This document shows positions 12,931-24,453 of a DNA stretch of 64,000 nucleotides, piece after piece. This DNA comes from Galerina marginata (Eukaryota > Basidiomycota > Agaricomycetes > Agaricales > Galerinaceae): NCBI GenBank assembly GCA_023014335.1, contig JAECYW010000007.1:1488001-1552000 (forward strand), given 5' to 3'. The translations under genes and the position numbers were made by a program. The notes under the pieces were generated by a model, which was not told the DNA's origin, ran no database searches, and saw only the letters and a list, made by a program, of their open reading frames with translations. Each line of letters starts with the position of its first letter. Position 1 is the first letter of the stretch.

Positions 12931-14660
12931 ACGGAAGTTGAGCTTGAGGAAAACGATAATTTTGAACTGAAATTGCGGTTCAAAATTGATGTCGAGTTAT
13001 TTGATTGAATCCCCGCTACGGAGAAGGTCCGAGTGTTGAGCTCTTCCAGTCTTAGCGCATCAACGAGCTGTAACCCACTCACCAATCTTTCTTCCTTGGA
13101 ATCAGTTTATAATCGACAAGGCCATATTTGAATGCTCCGGAAAAGATTCCTTTCTCATGAGGCCTTAAGGGACGGAACTTAACGTCTCGCGCTACTGATC
13201 AGGTCAGGATATGCGGATATGCTCCATTTCCATGGCTCAAGAAACATGGTTATTGTCCCTCCGAGAAGGCTAGCTGGTTGCTGAGTCGGTCACGGTGGAT
13301 AGGGTGTTTTTTTGCAGAGGGGTCGAGGTTTTGCCGAATGTGAGACATCGGTTATCAGTACGCATGTTCCACTGAACTTCCACATTCAACGCACACTGCT
13401 GAAACATTTCTAATGGTCGCGATGTCGTCGCTTCTGCAGGCCACGAGAATAGAAGACAGTCCGTACATTTAGCTGTGGGGTCCTCTTGACATGGCTGGCG
13501 CCCGCTGGAGAAGACAATAGCAGTTCTAGAGTGCCATGCTTTGAACAGCAGCAGTTAGACTGGAGGCGTCCTTGCCATGAAATACAAAATCCAGTACTCT
13601 GATTTTTGTCCAGCAACGCTTTCGTGCCGACAGGAACACGCTCTAGTTGGGTGGCACCTTCACGCATTAGACTGGCCATTTTCATTTACGTCGTGCAGCA
13701 GAGAAACAGATTGGCCGCTCCTGGAGTTGAATGGCTGTTGCCTGGTCTATAAACTGGCTGTCTACCGTCGGATATTCTGCTTGGTGGATCATACAGTTGG
13801 TCTGGACGTCTTCGTCAAGCTTCAAGTTTTCAAGCCTCCTTGTTTGGGATTCTTGGGATTCTTCGTGACCAATTTTTTGGCTGTCTTGCTATTGGGTATC
13901 ACTCCAATTCTTTGTTGACAAGTACTAGCCTTGTTGGGACACACACAATTCTGCTGTTTCTGTCAGGATTCCATTGCGTTAGAAAGAAATTTGACCAGAT
14001 GACTCAACTCGCGCGTCCCGTCTTGTTGTCCGTGACTGTGACTTTGTCACCGATTCCATGATTCACGTTCCCCAGGTCGGTGTCGCAGCGAGTGTCGGCC
14101 GTTGTCCGGTGAGGATCAGGGATCTGTCCTCTTGCTATCCTGTGGAAGCCTTTCATCCAAAGAAGCGTCGGCTTTCTCCTCCATTCGAGCCAATAATGTC
14201 ACGGAAGTTTCGCTGATTGATTATCCAGTCCCTCTTTTTGAAGCAGCTCGTCGTATGGCCTAACAGTGGCCGCATTGCATTCCTGAATCCTGAATGGTCC
14301 CACAGAGTGATGTTTACCAGTTGCAATTCCAGGAGATATAGGTTGGGACGAGGACTCGAAGAGGAGAGCACAGCCAATGTTACGCCAATGTCAAGCCCTA
14401 AATCGGAGTCGACACATCTGTCGAAGCCAGGTAGTGCGTATTGTCCCGTGTCCTTTTTATTCCGGGTGTCAATGAATGCCTTATGTAGAGGATGTTCTGC
14501 ATCCTCAGGAAGTAAACGTGCTCGCAGCTCAACCCCAAAGTAAGGTGATTTAATTATTTTGCCAACTGCAAGGATCAAGCCAAGATTCACGTCAGTCGCG
14601 CTTCCATAATGATACATTGAAAAGATGGAGGCCATTAACTTACCGGTGGTTGATGAAATA
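12930..14660 (-). pseudogene. module B divergent gene, mostly decayed
   Basis: Exons can be recognised but no longer join. From 14.6 kb downward: a donor gtaagt after FVPNSIFHQPP (about 14645), an acceptor ccttgcag, then an open stretch of about 140 codons (14153-14570). It contains AEHPLHKAFIDTR, matching LEHWTHKAFSENF of module C, and CVDSDLGLDIGVTLAV. Next comes NHGIGDKVTVTDNKTG (about 14040), matching CDKITVTAKL of module C. Stops then break the frame at 13.7-13.95 kb. Further on are a well-formed exon (FRPLRPHEKGIFSGAFKYG, 13.1-13.2 kb) with a gtgagt donor and the tail VAGIQSNNSTS near 13.0 kb. The function is unknown. The plus-strand partner is intact, so only this half seems to be lost. 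Confidence 0.4.
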
Positions 14661-14765
14661 TCGAGTTGGGAACAAAGAGGAGCGAAAGAGTCACTTTCTA
14701 TATGGTGAGGCGGAGGCGGTTTGGAGAGTTTGGGTGCTCAGTAAGAGGTGTGTATTTGACCAAAA

Positions 14766-14820
14766 GCGGACTTTCTCCTTCCCGAGATTCAATGTCAACT
14801 TTTTTGCAGGGGTATTTAAA
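14766..14820 (+). promoter_or_regulatory. module B shared box and TATA box
   Basis: GCGGACTTTCTCCTTCCCGA then GATTCAA (14766-14792), followed by GGTATTTAAAGGACC with the TATA-like TATTTAAA at 14813-14820. The start codon lies 172 bases after the TATA box. The same arrangement is present in modules C and D. Confidence 0.6.
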
Positions 14821-14991
14821 GGACCCTCACATAGTCCCACTCTTCTCTTTCACCCTTGACCATTTCCTCGTCAATCTCATTCACGATATTCTTTTCTGCC
14901 ATTGGTCCAGTCATTGCTATTTTTCCGACCTCTGCCTCACGCTTGTCATTACTGTTTTTGTGTTTTGCACGTACCGACGCGTCCCTCTCCA

Positions 14992-15517
14992 ATGTCGACC
15001 AACTCGAACGTCCACTGTTTGAACTTAACAACGTCGTCTCGCACCGTGCGTGTCATCAGGCCTCTCGTAGCCCCAACCCCACCATGTCCAGATGTCCGTA
15101 TGGCAAATCACAAACCCTCCACCCCTCTTCGTGTATTGGTATTTCTGTTCGGTCTTTTTCTGTTGTCCTCGAATTAATCCGTTTGCAGACCAGTGCCAGC
15201 CTCCGTCCAAATAATTCGCCAACTTACGTTAAAGAGACTGACGAGGTCCGTTAGGTGTCCTTTATAACCTTCGTCTTCTTATTCAGTATCCCAGCGGGTC
15301 ATAAACCTCGACGACATCGACACCTGCACATTGTCGAGCGACGAATCTTCCGTTCGAAACGGAAAAATTGTGATCTGGGTGCGGCGACGTCTTCATTTTC
15401 GAATTATCTCACTCTAACCCCCGTCGTCCATAGCGCAATATTATAACCACCTTAAAAAGCATGGCTTGCAAATTCCGTTCAGTCAACTTACCTTTCTTCA
15501 CCCCAACTCAGCTTTGA
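14992..15517 (+). CDS. module B small four-exon protein, unknown function
   Basis: Exons 14992-15138, 15189-15245, 15295-15378 and 15434-15517 (147, 57, 84 and 84 bases), all joined by phase-0 GT-AG introns of 49-55 bases. They encode 123 residues. Exon 1 is MSTNSNVHCLNLTTSSRTVR... with LVAPTPPCPDV and ends PLRVL. Exon 2 is TSASLRPNNSPTYVKETDE. Exon 3 holds VINLDDIDTCTLSSDES. Exon 4 holds LKSMACKFRSVNLPFF. There is no signal peptide, membrane helix or C-terminal CaaX box. Exon lengths match module C exactly and the proteins align end to end, so I consider the gene real. No family is recognised; the small size and Ser/Thr/Pro richness suggest a short soluble or disordered protein. Confidence 0.7.
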
Positions 15518-16398
15518 CCGTCTGTGAAATATCTCCAACATTACACACATCGGCCGTCTCGTCGACTCGTCGACTAGCTCATGAGGGGTGTTCCTGTATC
15601 CTTGCTCCTCCAATTTTGCTGTTACTGTGAATAGCATCGACCGTTCTTGTTTTCGAACATGCCCTCTAATTCACTGTATATATCCAAGTTAATTTCTCTC
15701 TTTCACGATCATATACACGGTTATTGCATACGTACTTATTAACATTAATTACTAGTGTACATTCGTACATAGGCCCCAGTCATCACCAAGTCTAATAGCA
15801 TAGTCATCGCAGCCTCGGGTCCCCAACCTCTTGGAGAAATTCTGGTTATCCATGAAAAGCTGACAAAAAAGAAATCTGTGAAAGCTGACTTTAGTACTTA
15901 AGTATTTTACAAGTAATAATGTTTTCAAGATGTTTTCCTTGTCCGCTTTTTGTAGGATTTTCTTCAAAGTTAACATTCGGGCTGCTGCCATGCCTCGCGG
16001 CAGACAGAGTACTAACCGCTTGACCGCCTAATCAAAAGCGCCCTATCGCGGAGGTACCTAGTACTTAGACTTGAAGGAACTTCGAAAGAGACCAACCACA
16101 GGTTTGTGGTCCGACACTAGCTGGAAGCTAGTGGTGAAATCTGCATAGTGAAATCTGCCCATTCAGATTGTGCGAAGTTCATCACGGATATACTCATGAC
16201 TCCAAGATAACGAGGTTAGACTGTTACACAACACCACGATTTGAGGAGTGGTGGGTTAAGTGACTAAGTAGCAATTGAGAGCAGGGTATAATAAACTCAG
16301 AAATATGTGTTTGATAATGGGGGATGTTGAGGTGTTGTAAACCTACATTGCTGGATGCCAAGAGTGGGGGTTTCAGCAATTTGTGGAGTACATCCAGC
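15518..16398. other. spacer between module B and the rvt gene
   Basis: AT-rich sequence with short open frames only. The first part should be the 3' region of the module B gene; GTGAAATATC just after its stop resembles GTGAAACATC after the module C gene. I see no gene. Confidence 0.45.
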
Positions 16399-19267
16399 TT
16401 ACTGATCCAACTTCATCCTCGAACTCCTGAACAGCTGCACCATTCCCACCGGAATTAAGTTGGGGTCCACAGCTTCCAAGCTTCCAAATGTCTTCACCAC
16501 CTCCTCTCCATACATACTAACAACCCAACGCTCATACCAATCCATGGTGTGCCACGACTTGGCTGAGCTACTGAGCAATTCATTCACTTTGGGAACCGGA
16601 ACAACATTTCGGATATCAGGAGACAGGAGCATGTTCCTGTACGATTCGCCCCAGCTGGAGAGCCAAGATTCGCGCAGGGAGATGAAATCCCAGAACGACA
16701 TGAACTGATCGGAAACGATGACGGCGAGGTGGCCTTTCTTCGCACGGCGATTGTCTTCATCCCTATCCCAGACGTCCTTCATGCGGTTGTACACCTTGCG
16801 GTCGTTCTCGATGCGCTTTGGGAACTTTTGATCAGCGACGGCCTTGTCTTCATCGAAGTCCTCATCTTCGTCCTCAGACAAGTCGGTGGCCCAAGATTCG
16901 GGTTCACTTTCTGAGCCGTCGCTGGATGAAACCTCGCTGGCAGAGTCCTCAGTGCTGAGCTCGGGTTTGTCGTCGGCGGCCAGAGGCTTTTCCCTACGTT
17001 CAAGAGCAAAGAGCTCAAGCATCGTATTACGAAGCTCAAGCCCCCCGCTGCCGATGGGGAAGTAGAAATAACCCTCAGGTAGGTCCGTAGCACCGAAACG
17101 ATCCTTGAGCGTCTTTCTCAGATACCCAATCGCACCACCTGCGCCAGTCTCAGCAGCATCAGGGAATAATTCGCGTTGGATACGGGCAAGGGTGTCAATC
17201 ATGCTGACAACGTGTGCTTGGCCAAAGCAGTTCGCAGGAATACCGCCAAAGTTCCTCATGAAAAATGCCATATATTTGTTGTATGCGTTGACCCAACCAA
17301 AGACTGAGCTAGTGCTGGAGAGTTGGCGGCGCATTTCGACGATATGCTGGTCAACCTGGTTTTGGTCGAAGACAAATCGCGACTCTTTAGGATCGAACTT
17401 GAGGAATCCCCAACGGATGTCGCCAGTCGGCAGCTGAGCTGTATATTCGGATTCGGGTCCCACGACCGCAGCTCCGGTCTTCTTTTCGTTGAACTTCAAC
17501 CCGACGAGGGCCGCATACTTTTTCATCTCTGTCCATCCATCAGCGACCTTCTTACAGTCCGCGTCCCATAGCCACAAGTCGTCGTGCATCCTATATAAAT
17601 AGAGCCCATTGGCACGTTGGTTGACCGCAAAGTCCATGATAAAGACGACGACCTCGCCGCAGAGCGTGCTGAGGGAGTAGCTTATTGGTGTTCCACGTTT
17701 ACGGACCCGGGGCTCGTTCTCGCCAGGGAATCGTATAGGTGCAGCAAGGAAGGCTCTATAAAAGTTCAGCCAGGTCTTGGACATTCCTAGGAATTCGAGG
17801 ACAGTGAGGATGGACGTATGTGGCAGGGAGGGTCCAAACCACTCCAAGTCAGAGCAGAGCGTTACATGGGATCCATGGAGGGCGGTGTTGAGGTAGCATT
17901 CGGTCGTCATGATGTGAAGCACTTTTTGCTTGATGAGGGCAGGACCGACAAGACTTGGGTCTTTTTCAGGAGGAGCATCGACGAGGTCATCGTACGGGTT
18001 GTGTTTGCTAGCCTCTTGCTGTAGTTGGGTAAGGAAAAAATGCTCACGTCTCGCAAGGTTCCTTTCGGCCTCAATGGAGGAGGTGCCGTCGTCTCCTCGT
18101 AGTTGCTCCGTTTGGTGTTCCTTTACTTTGTGCGTCGGAGGAACTGGACGAATCCAGGCCTTGCTGTCGAACACCCGAAGAAGGGCTTGCTTAATCTTCA
18201 CTTGCCATTCGACACCAATGTGATGCAAAAGAAGAGCATCGATGATCTCTGGGTCGGTGAAAGCCCTGATGACTTGACATGAAGGATAAGTTCAAAAAGA
18301 TATAATGCAATGCTCACCTGTATTTTCCATTTAAATGACGACGGAACTCCACGAGAATGCCTTCCTGCGGCCAGGACCAAGAGTCAAGACTCGCCATGCG
18401 CATTTTCAACACACTTGCAACCTCTTCCAGGACGGTCGAATTCTCCTGGAATGCCTTGAGAGTCGTCCGTTTCTCCTCGTCCATGAGTCCAGATGCAAGT
18501 AAACCTTTGATGGTATTCTTGACATCAGACGTTGTGATGGCCCTGCGCTGAAGCCAGTAGCTGAAATCCTTAATCTCCTTGCGCAGTTTTTCCAGTGCTT
18601 TGGTGCCCTCTTCCGACTCGAATAGACCTTCCAGGTAGGCTTTTAATTTCTCGACGTTGACAGGGTGGTCGTCAAAAACGATGGATACGAATTTCTCCTT
18701 CTGTTCATACATTTCCTTCCTCCCGACCTCGACGAACTCGGAGCCAGTTGTTTGCGTTCCAGCTGCGTCCGATGGCGTCTCCAACGCGCCTTCGGGATCA
18801 TCAGGGCCAGCTTGATATGCAAGAGCCACAGAGTCTCCGCTACTAAGCCACTCGTTAAAGAGATTACCGAACAACTTAGCGGCATCGAAACGCTTGATCG
18901 TGTGCCGAATATGGACCTCGAGTGTATTTGCCCATCCTTGGGCAATCTCGCGGCTGAAGCTAGGGTCCTTCTTCGCTTGCTGAAGCCAGAACTCGAGGTT
19001 GGTCAGGTGAAGGGTACCACCGACGATCTTGTTCGAGTTAAGGGCACCGGAGCCTGTCCACGACTTCACGGCCTTAGCAAGGACCTCGACTTGTTGGAGG
19101 ACGTCTCCCTTCTTTCCCAGTGCCTTGGCTTCGTCGATAACTTTTGCATGAGCTTGATACGCTAACCGCTGTTTCTCGAGCTCTTGCAGTTTAATTTCGG
19201 TAATGAATTGGAGAGTCTGACTGAACGATGACGCCGATTTTGCAGTAGCAGACGCAGTAGATGCCAT
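16399..19267 (-). CDS. rvt-type cellular reverse-transcriptase-related protein
   Basis: Two exons, complement of 18318-19267 and 16399-18265, joined by a 52-base intron (gtgagc...atcag). They give 938 residues and the frame is intact. The start MASTASATAKSASS was chosen because similarity to the family begins just after it. The N-terminal part is helical and charged (KLQELEKQRLAYQAHAK). The reverse-transcriptase core follows: a motif A-like CSDLEWFGPSLPH (about residues 454-466), GTPISYSLSTLCGEV (about 508), and the catalytic YRMHDDLWLWD with the Asp pair at residues 545-546. The C-terminus carries an acidic Ser-rich linker (DLSEDEDEDFDEDK). This matches the single-copy rvt genes of fungi and other organisms, which are domesticated polymerases rather than active transposons. 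No integrase, RNase H, gag or terminal repeats flank it. Its cellular role is not established from sequence. Confidence 0.85.
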
Positions 19268-20627
19268 TTTGAAAGTAGGTATTGACCTCTGAGAGACGTG
19301 ATTTGTTCTGGGTAATGGGAAAAGAGAGGCAAGAGATGGCGATGTGATAAGGCGTGCTGTTGCCTCGAGGCCTTTAAGGGATTGAACCGGATCCAATTGA
19401 TACAACCCAATGAAGAACTTCATGATCGCCGCTCTTATTCGGTCACATTTTCCACATCCAGGAGCCGCGTTCTGTTCTGACCATCCAGATAACACACAAA
19501 GGAAAAGATGGATTGGCCGCTGAGTTATACAAAGACTTTACTCCTAGACATTGATAACATGACCAGGATAGGGAAGATACAGACGGAGAGAATTTGTTGT
19601 GGCACGTTGATGATCGTAGTGGTCACCTCCTTTTTTCCCTTTTCTCGGAGTCGGATGGCCTCCGTCCCATTCATCAAATCGTTTTCATTTGATAAATATG
19701 CCGCTGGAGCTAAGGTCAAAGCTGAGCCGTGGTAGTTTAGTTTGCGCCACATCCTCGAAAATGGGGAAGTTTTGAAGGTGCTACAGTTGCTTTGGCAAAT
19801 CGAGGGTGAAATTGACTCCAAGACTTGCCAGAGAAGGTCAGGCGATGTGAGTCAGTTCTCAGAGAGAACGAGAAAGTCGACGCGTGGCGGTGAGGATCTG
19901 TCGCCAGAGAAGACAAAAAAAAATAGCATTAAAGGCTCTCTGCTTGAATATTGGAGAAGCAGGCTGCTTAGCTCGAAAGCTGTATATTTGGCGTCGCACT
20001 CTGTAACACCTCGTCAGTTTTTATAAGTAAATAACATGTATTTTCGTACCAGTATCTCCCACTCGCGGGGCACTCTTGATTATTTCACACCATCGAATTG
20101 TTGAGCGAAAATAGTATGTACATCATCAAATGATGCCACTTGAGGGGGAGTTTCGGGTTTACACAAATCTTTCGTTGAGTGGGACTCCAGATTGCAGAGA
20201 TCGCGGGCGTGGATTTCAAACATGTCGATGGCTAGGAAGGTGGGATTTACGGAATATGTATCCCTTGAGGTCCAGCAAGATACTCTTGCGAGACGTCGGT
20301 GGTGCCTCTTACCAGTCAATCGACATCATGCCACCTGCCCATCTGCACCTGTGTGGCTCCATTCAAGTTGTAGCACTATTGCTAGACGAGTGTCAGGATC
20401 TTGAGGCGAGAACTTGGAGGTAATAAACAAGTAATAGATATGACATCCAACTTCGAACTTTGCGAACCGGTGGGCCCTTTGAGATGAAAAATTGAAGGTT
20501 GGGTCGAATATATACAGCCAGAAATTGACGGGCCCAGTTACTTGAGGGAAAGACAGAAGAGGACAGAAGGACTGGTCGAAAGAGGTGGGTGCTATATGAG
20601 ACGTCGACGGTCTGACATTGAATATTA
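19268..20627. other. spacer between rvt promoter and module C
   Basis: The rvt promoter should lie just upstream of 19267. Short open frames on both strands show no motifs or splice structure. I see no supported gene. Confidence 0.45.
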
Positions 20628-20711
20628 AATTGAATATTTGATTGAACCTGTGATTGAACCTTTGATTGAACCTCTGATTGAACCCTCGATTGAACATGTG
20701 TTTGAACATGT
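20628..20711. repeat. 12-base tandem repeat, GATTGAACCTNT
   Basis: Seven imperfect copies of a 12-base unit, for example GATTGAACCTGT, GATTGAACCTTT and GATTGAACCTCT, decaying towards both ends. On the minus strand the unit reads VQS plus one variable residue. The array lies where the other modules carry a single GATTGAATCCC that reads GIQSN in the same frame, so it may be a local expansion inside the tail of the module C minus gene. Confidence 0.8.
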
Positions 20712-21179
20712 TCGAACACGCTTGAACACCCACTGGCGCCTCTTCGTGGCCTATCGACAATATGGCTCCAATGAATACCGTTCCTCTAATGGCACGCCTT
20801 GTTGGAATTGGGACATGGAAAAATTAGTTCCTTTTTGCCATTGTTCCCATTGGAACTGATTGAGGTGAAATGGAATTGAAAGCTATGGGTGCGCCTTGGA
20901 AATGGAGAAAGTCATGGATAGGAAATCGCGCAGTCTCCATTGCCAACGGGCATAGGGTGTTTTCTGGGGGGTTTTGAGACTTGAGACGCTGTATGTCCCA
21001 GTTCTTTACCGCTCTTATGCGGAAAATCAGTAAAAAATTCTAATATTCGGGCCACCACCAGATTAACAGTTTTTTGAAGGAGAACAAGGATGTTAAGGTG
21101 GCTTTTTGACATATCTGATGCTCCTGGCGAAGAACAGCTGGAACCAGCCACAATTCTCGAGGGAGCCGGACGACACAGA

Positions 21180-22017
21180 TCAACTGGAAGGTGTCCTCGC
21201 CCCAAAAACAAACTCCAGTGCTCTGCCCTTCACACATGCGGAGTTCGGTACAGACACAGACACATTCAGCGTCGTGATACCTTCCACATTACGATTATTT
21301 TGATTTACACCGTGAGTCACAAGCTGCCGGACGGAAACAGTGGCTGGCTCCTCTGGGGCTGAACTGCTTTGGGACTGCATGGGCGCTCTATAAACTGATA
21401 TTATTTCTTTGGCTCTTTGGCTCTTCCGTCTCCTAAAGGACTTTATGGAAAGTCTGGTCTTGATCACGCTTGCTTGAAACTCCTTGGAAATTCTCTTTTG
21501 CAGAGAGTCTTCATACTGGCTATCTGCCCATTTCTTGATGAATTGTTCATGCTGGGTTTATTGGTGCACACATAATCTGTCGTTGAGTCAGGATCTCATT
21601 GTGGTAGCAAGAAAGTAGGTTCGATGACTCACCGTGTGTCTGCTATCAGTTTTGCCGTGACTGTGATTTTGTCACATACCAGACTGCGACTGGCGATGAG
21701 CGACTGGTACTGGACATCGTCCAGGTAGGAAGGGTCGTTAACGGGGTTGGCTATCGTGCCATGGGCGGTATTCCGGCCATTTTCATACCGTGGTCCACCC
21801 GGAGAGTCACCACTGTCTTCATTATTCAGATCGATGTCGCAGGGCTCTCGAATCCTCCAGCAGAGTCAGGTCAATCCCTTCCCCGTTGTTGGAAGAGCTG
21901 AATCCATTATCAAGGCACAACCATTCAAACATGTGGGTAGGATTCAGCATCGGTCCAGGTCTTGGGAGACATAGGATGGAAGAAGTTTTCCGAGAAAGCT
22001 TTGTGAGTCCAATGTTC
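21180..22017 (-). CDS. module C divergent gene, best-preserved exons of an unknown protein
   Basis: Three coding-like stretches, read downward. Around 21994-22060 is LEHWTHKAFSENFFHP, matching AEHPLHKAFIDTR of module B. Complement 21633-21854 is open for 73 codons (CDIDLNNEDSGDSPGG ... CDKITVTAKLIADT) and ends at a consensus donor gtgagt. Complement 21180-21551 begins after the acceptor aaacccag with HEQFIKKWADSQYED, runs 123 codons through a basic stretch (KSFRRRKSQRAKE) and ends at a stop. The splice phases between the last two do not agree with the simplest model, so another small exon or another donor (gtatgt near 21690) is likely. Stops near 22.05-22.2 kb leave the 5' end unclear. The function is unknown; the basic region could bind nucleic acid, but that is a guess. 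Confidence 0.42.
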
Positions 22018-22378
22018 AAGGATGGAGCTCCCGAGCGCCTTTCCAGGTTGAAATTGTGTGGAGCACTCGTGCACTTTCATTTCAGCTCTTCTATGATGTT
22101 ATTCACATCAACGGCCTTCAACATCCAGAGGAAATCCATCCACCTGGGTTCAAAGGAAATCTATGTGCTTTTCACGTCGTTATCAAATACAAAAACAAGA
22201 CTTCAGTTCCAGCCATGTACGCACAACGAAATATCAAGGTCGAATACCGCTTTTTTGAACATCTGAAATTGAATATCTTGAGTGGAAGGCAAGGGAAGAA
22301 GGCCTTTATTATTGGGCAGAGAGAGGATGCCAGTTGTGCGAGTTTATGGATGGGTGAGAGCTGTGCTCTCTTCTAAAA

Positions 22379-22430
22379 GCGGAATTTTTCTCCCCGAAAT
22401 TCAACCAGACGTCGCGTAAGGGTATTTAAA
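22379..22430 (+). promoter_or_regulatory. module C shared box and TATA box
   Basis: GCGGAATTTTTCTCCCCGA then AATTCAA (22379-22404), and GGTATTTAAAGGACC with TATTTAAA at 22423-22430, followed by CCACATAGTCCC as in module B. The distance from box start to start codon is 228 bases, against 226 in module B. Confidence 0.6.
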
Positions 22431-22606
22431 GGACCTCCACATAGTCCCTCTTTTTTTTTTCAATTCTTCGTCTTTCCTCCTCAACCTCATCCACCCCCAT
22501 TTCAAACATTTTCTTCAGTCATAGCTTTTTTTCTGCACCTCTTCCTCACGCCTACCATTGGCTTAGTTCTCGTCTTCGTCTACAAGTATCGACGCGCCAT
22601 TCTTCA

Positions 22607-23148
22607 ATGCAGACCGCCTCGAATATTCACCATTTAAACTTCATGAGGTCCTCTCCTACCGTTCGCGTTGTTCAGCCCCTCGTTACCCCATACCCACCTT
22701 GCCCAGACGCGCACATGGATAACTATCAGCCATCCGCGCCTCTTCGTGTGTTGGTATGTCTGTCTGTTGCTCTCTGCATACCTTAAACTAACAATCTATT
22801 CACAGAGTAGTGCTAGTTTTCGTTCGCATAACCCGCCAACTTACGTCAAGGACACTGTCGAGGTTCGTTTGCATATTCTACTCCCCCTCTCGTCCCACTT
22901 CCTCATTTCATACTCCAGCCTGTCATAAATCTAGAAGATATCGACACTCGCACTCTGTCAAGCGATGAAGCCTCAATGAAGAGTCGGAAAATGACAATTT
23001 TGGTATGTCTACATGTATTTTTTCTGTCAATTCTTGCTCAGTTGGAACTATAATGTTGTGTTAGCTCCACATTATCGCCAGGCTCAAGCATATGGCGTGC
23101 AAACTTCGTTCGGTCAACATACCATGTTTTGCCTCGCCCCAGCTGTGA
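22607..23148 (+). CDS. module C small four-exon protein, unknown function
   Basis: Exons 22607-22753, 22806-22862, 22919-23002 and 23065-23148 (147, 57, 84 and 84 bases), all phase 0, encode 123 residues. Exon 1 is MQTASNIHHLNFMRSS... with LVTPYPPCPDAHM and ends PLRVL. Exon 2 holds SSASFRSHNPPTYVKDTVE. Exon 3 is PVINLEDIDTRTLSSDEAS. Exon 4 holds IARLKHMACKLRSVNIPC. It aligns along its whole length with module B, including splice sites, and more weakly with module D. No domain, signal peptide or CaaX box is seen. Conservation of frame and splicing while the surrounding DNA diverges argues that the protein is, or recently was, under selection. Confidence 0.7.
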
Positions 23149-24453
23149 TAACTGGTGAAACATCCTGATGACCCTTTCATTGTACCTACGGTACATTGGT
23201 CACCTCCTCAATGCGTTGGCGTAGCAGCAGTGCCTGTTGGCTGACCCTGCTAGAATCAGCAGCTAGATATACCCTAATTTTCTGTAGATAATTAAGTTAC
23301 TTTCTTGTCCCATAGTTTTGTGTATCGCTATTGTCCAACCAACCTGTCGTATATAGTCATCTGTGATAGTCTCAAGTTTAATATCATACTCTTGTTGTCA
23401 TCTTATTGTGGAGTTGAAAGCACCATTTTGAAGAGAAGGTTGAGGCAGAAACGGATAAATAAGAGAATAAGCTAGATAAAATTTTAAATTTACTGTTCCT
23501 ATCCTACTAGCCAAAAATTGTACTACTTACTGTCGCAGACTGGTTGGGAGTATCCCGTTTGTTGAGCTGACAATAAACTAAATCTTACCTATGAAAAACT
23601 CCTTTCACCGGCAGATCAATCGACGTCGAAATAACTTTAAGGTTTCCCCTGAGTCTAGTTGGCACGAGAGAAATGACCTACGGCGTTACAGCAGGGACTG
23701 ACGTCAAATTGTCCGTCGATCCATCTCCTGCGAAAGGCAAATAATGGATCGACACAGAGAGCCTGAGCGACGAAAAATGGTCGCCATATTATTTCGTCCC
23801 ACTTGGAGTCGAACTTTCAGCAGTGGCCATTGAGTTCAAATACTAGATGCATGAAGGTAAGGCAACTAATTGCTTTAGCTTCGCGTGAAAGGATGCGTGA
23901 TTGTACGGGGATCTTCCAGCCACGTAAGTAAATCCTATAGAATAAAATTAAAATTGTGGTTGTAGCAGTATAAACATTCTAGCAGCGATATTGTCGCGAA
24001 GAAAAATGACATACAGCCATGCACCTTGGCCATGTTTTACTGCGTTTGACTTGATGGAACGAGTTCAAATTTTGTTCTGCATTGGCGTGCCGTAAGGATC
24101 GCATTCAGAAGTCGCTGTAGCAAGAGCTGGTACGGTGATTGAGCCGTTTCCACTTGGTTATCGTGATCCGTAGGGTACATCACATATATCGTGGTTTGGC
24201 TAGCAGGGACTAAGCCAAAGGAGGCTTATCTCTTGGATATTGTCCTAACCCATAAACCACCCCTTTGGTTGACTAGAAGAATTCTTTTTCGTCGACAAAA
24301 AAGTCTGAGCAGGCGTGTTTTGTACCGTCGATTTCTTTTGGAAATTTCAAAGTAACATCTGTATATGGCTCGTCCCTACGCGAAGATACGTCAGTACAAC
24401 AGTGGGCGGGTGAATGAAGGCATTTAAGTCAAAGGTCAATGAAGAATGGTTTG
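23149..24453. other. spacer between modules C and D
   Basis: No supported gene. It begins with the 3' region of the module C gene. A short inverted repeat, ATGTACC-gta-GGTACAA-like (about 23183-23200), could form a hairpin but has no known role here. Confidence 0.45.

Noticed and set aside
16399..19267. Active LINE or LTR retrotransposon
   Set aside because: No endonuclease, RNase H, integrase, gag, poly-A tail or terminal repeats. The domain order and the spliced intron fit a cellular rvt gene.
22056..22376. 106-codon plus-strand frame in module C
   Set aside because: It lies opposite the 5' part of the divergent minus gene and lacks splice or family support. The EHxxHKAF match supports the minus strand.
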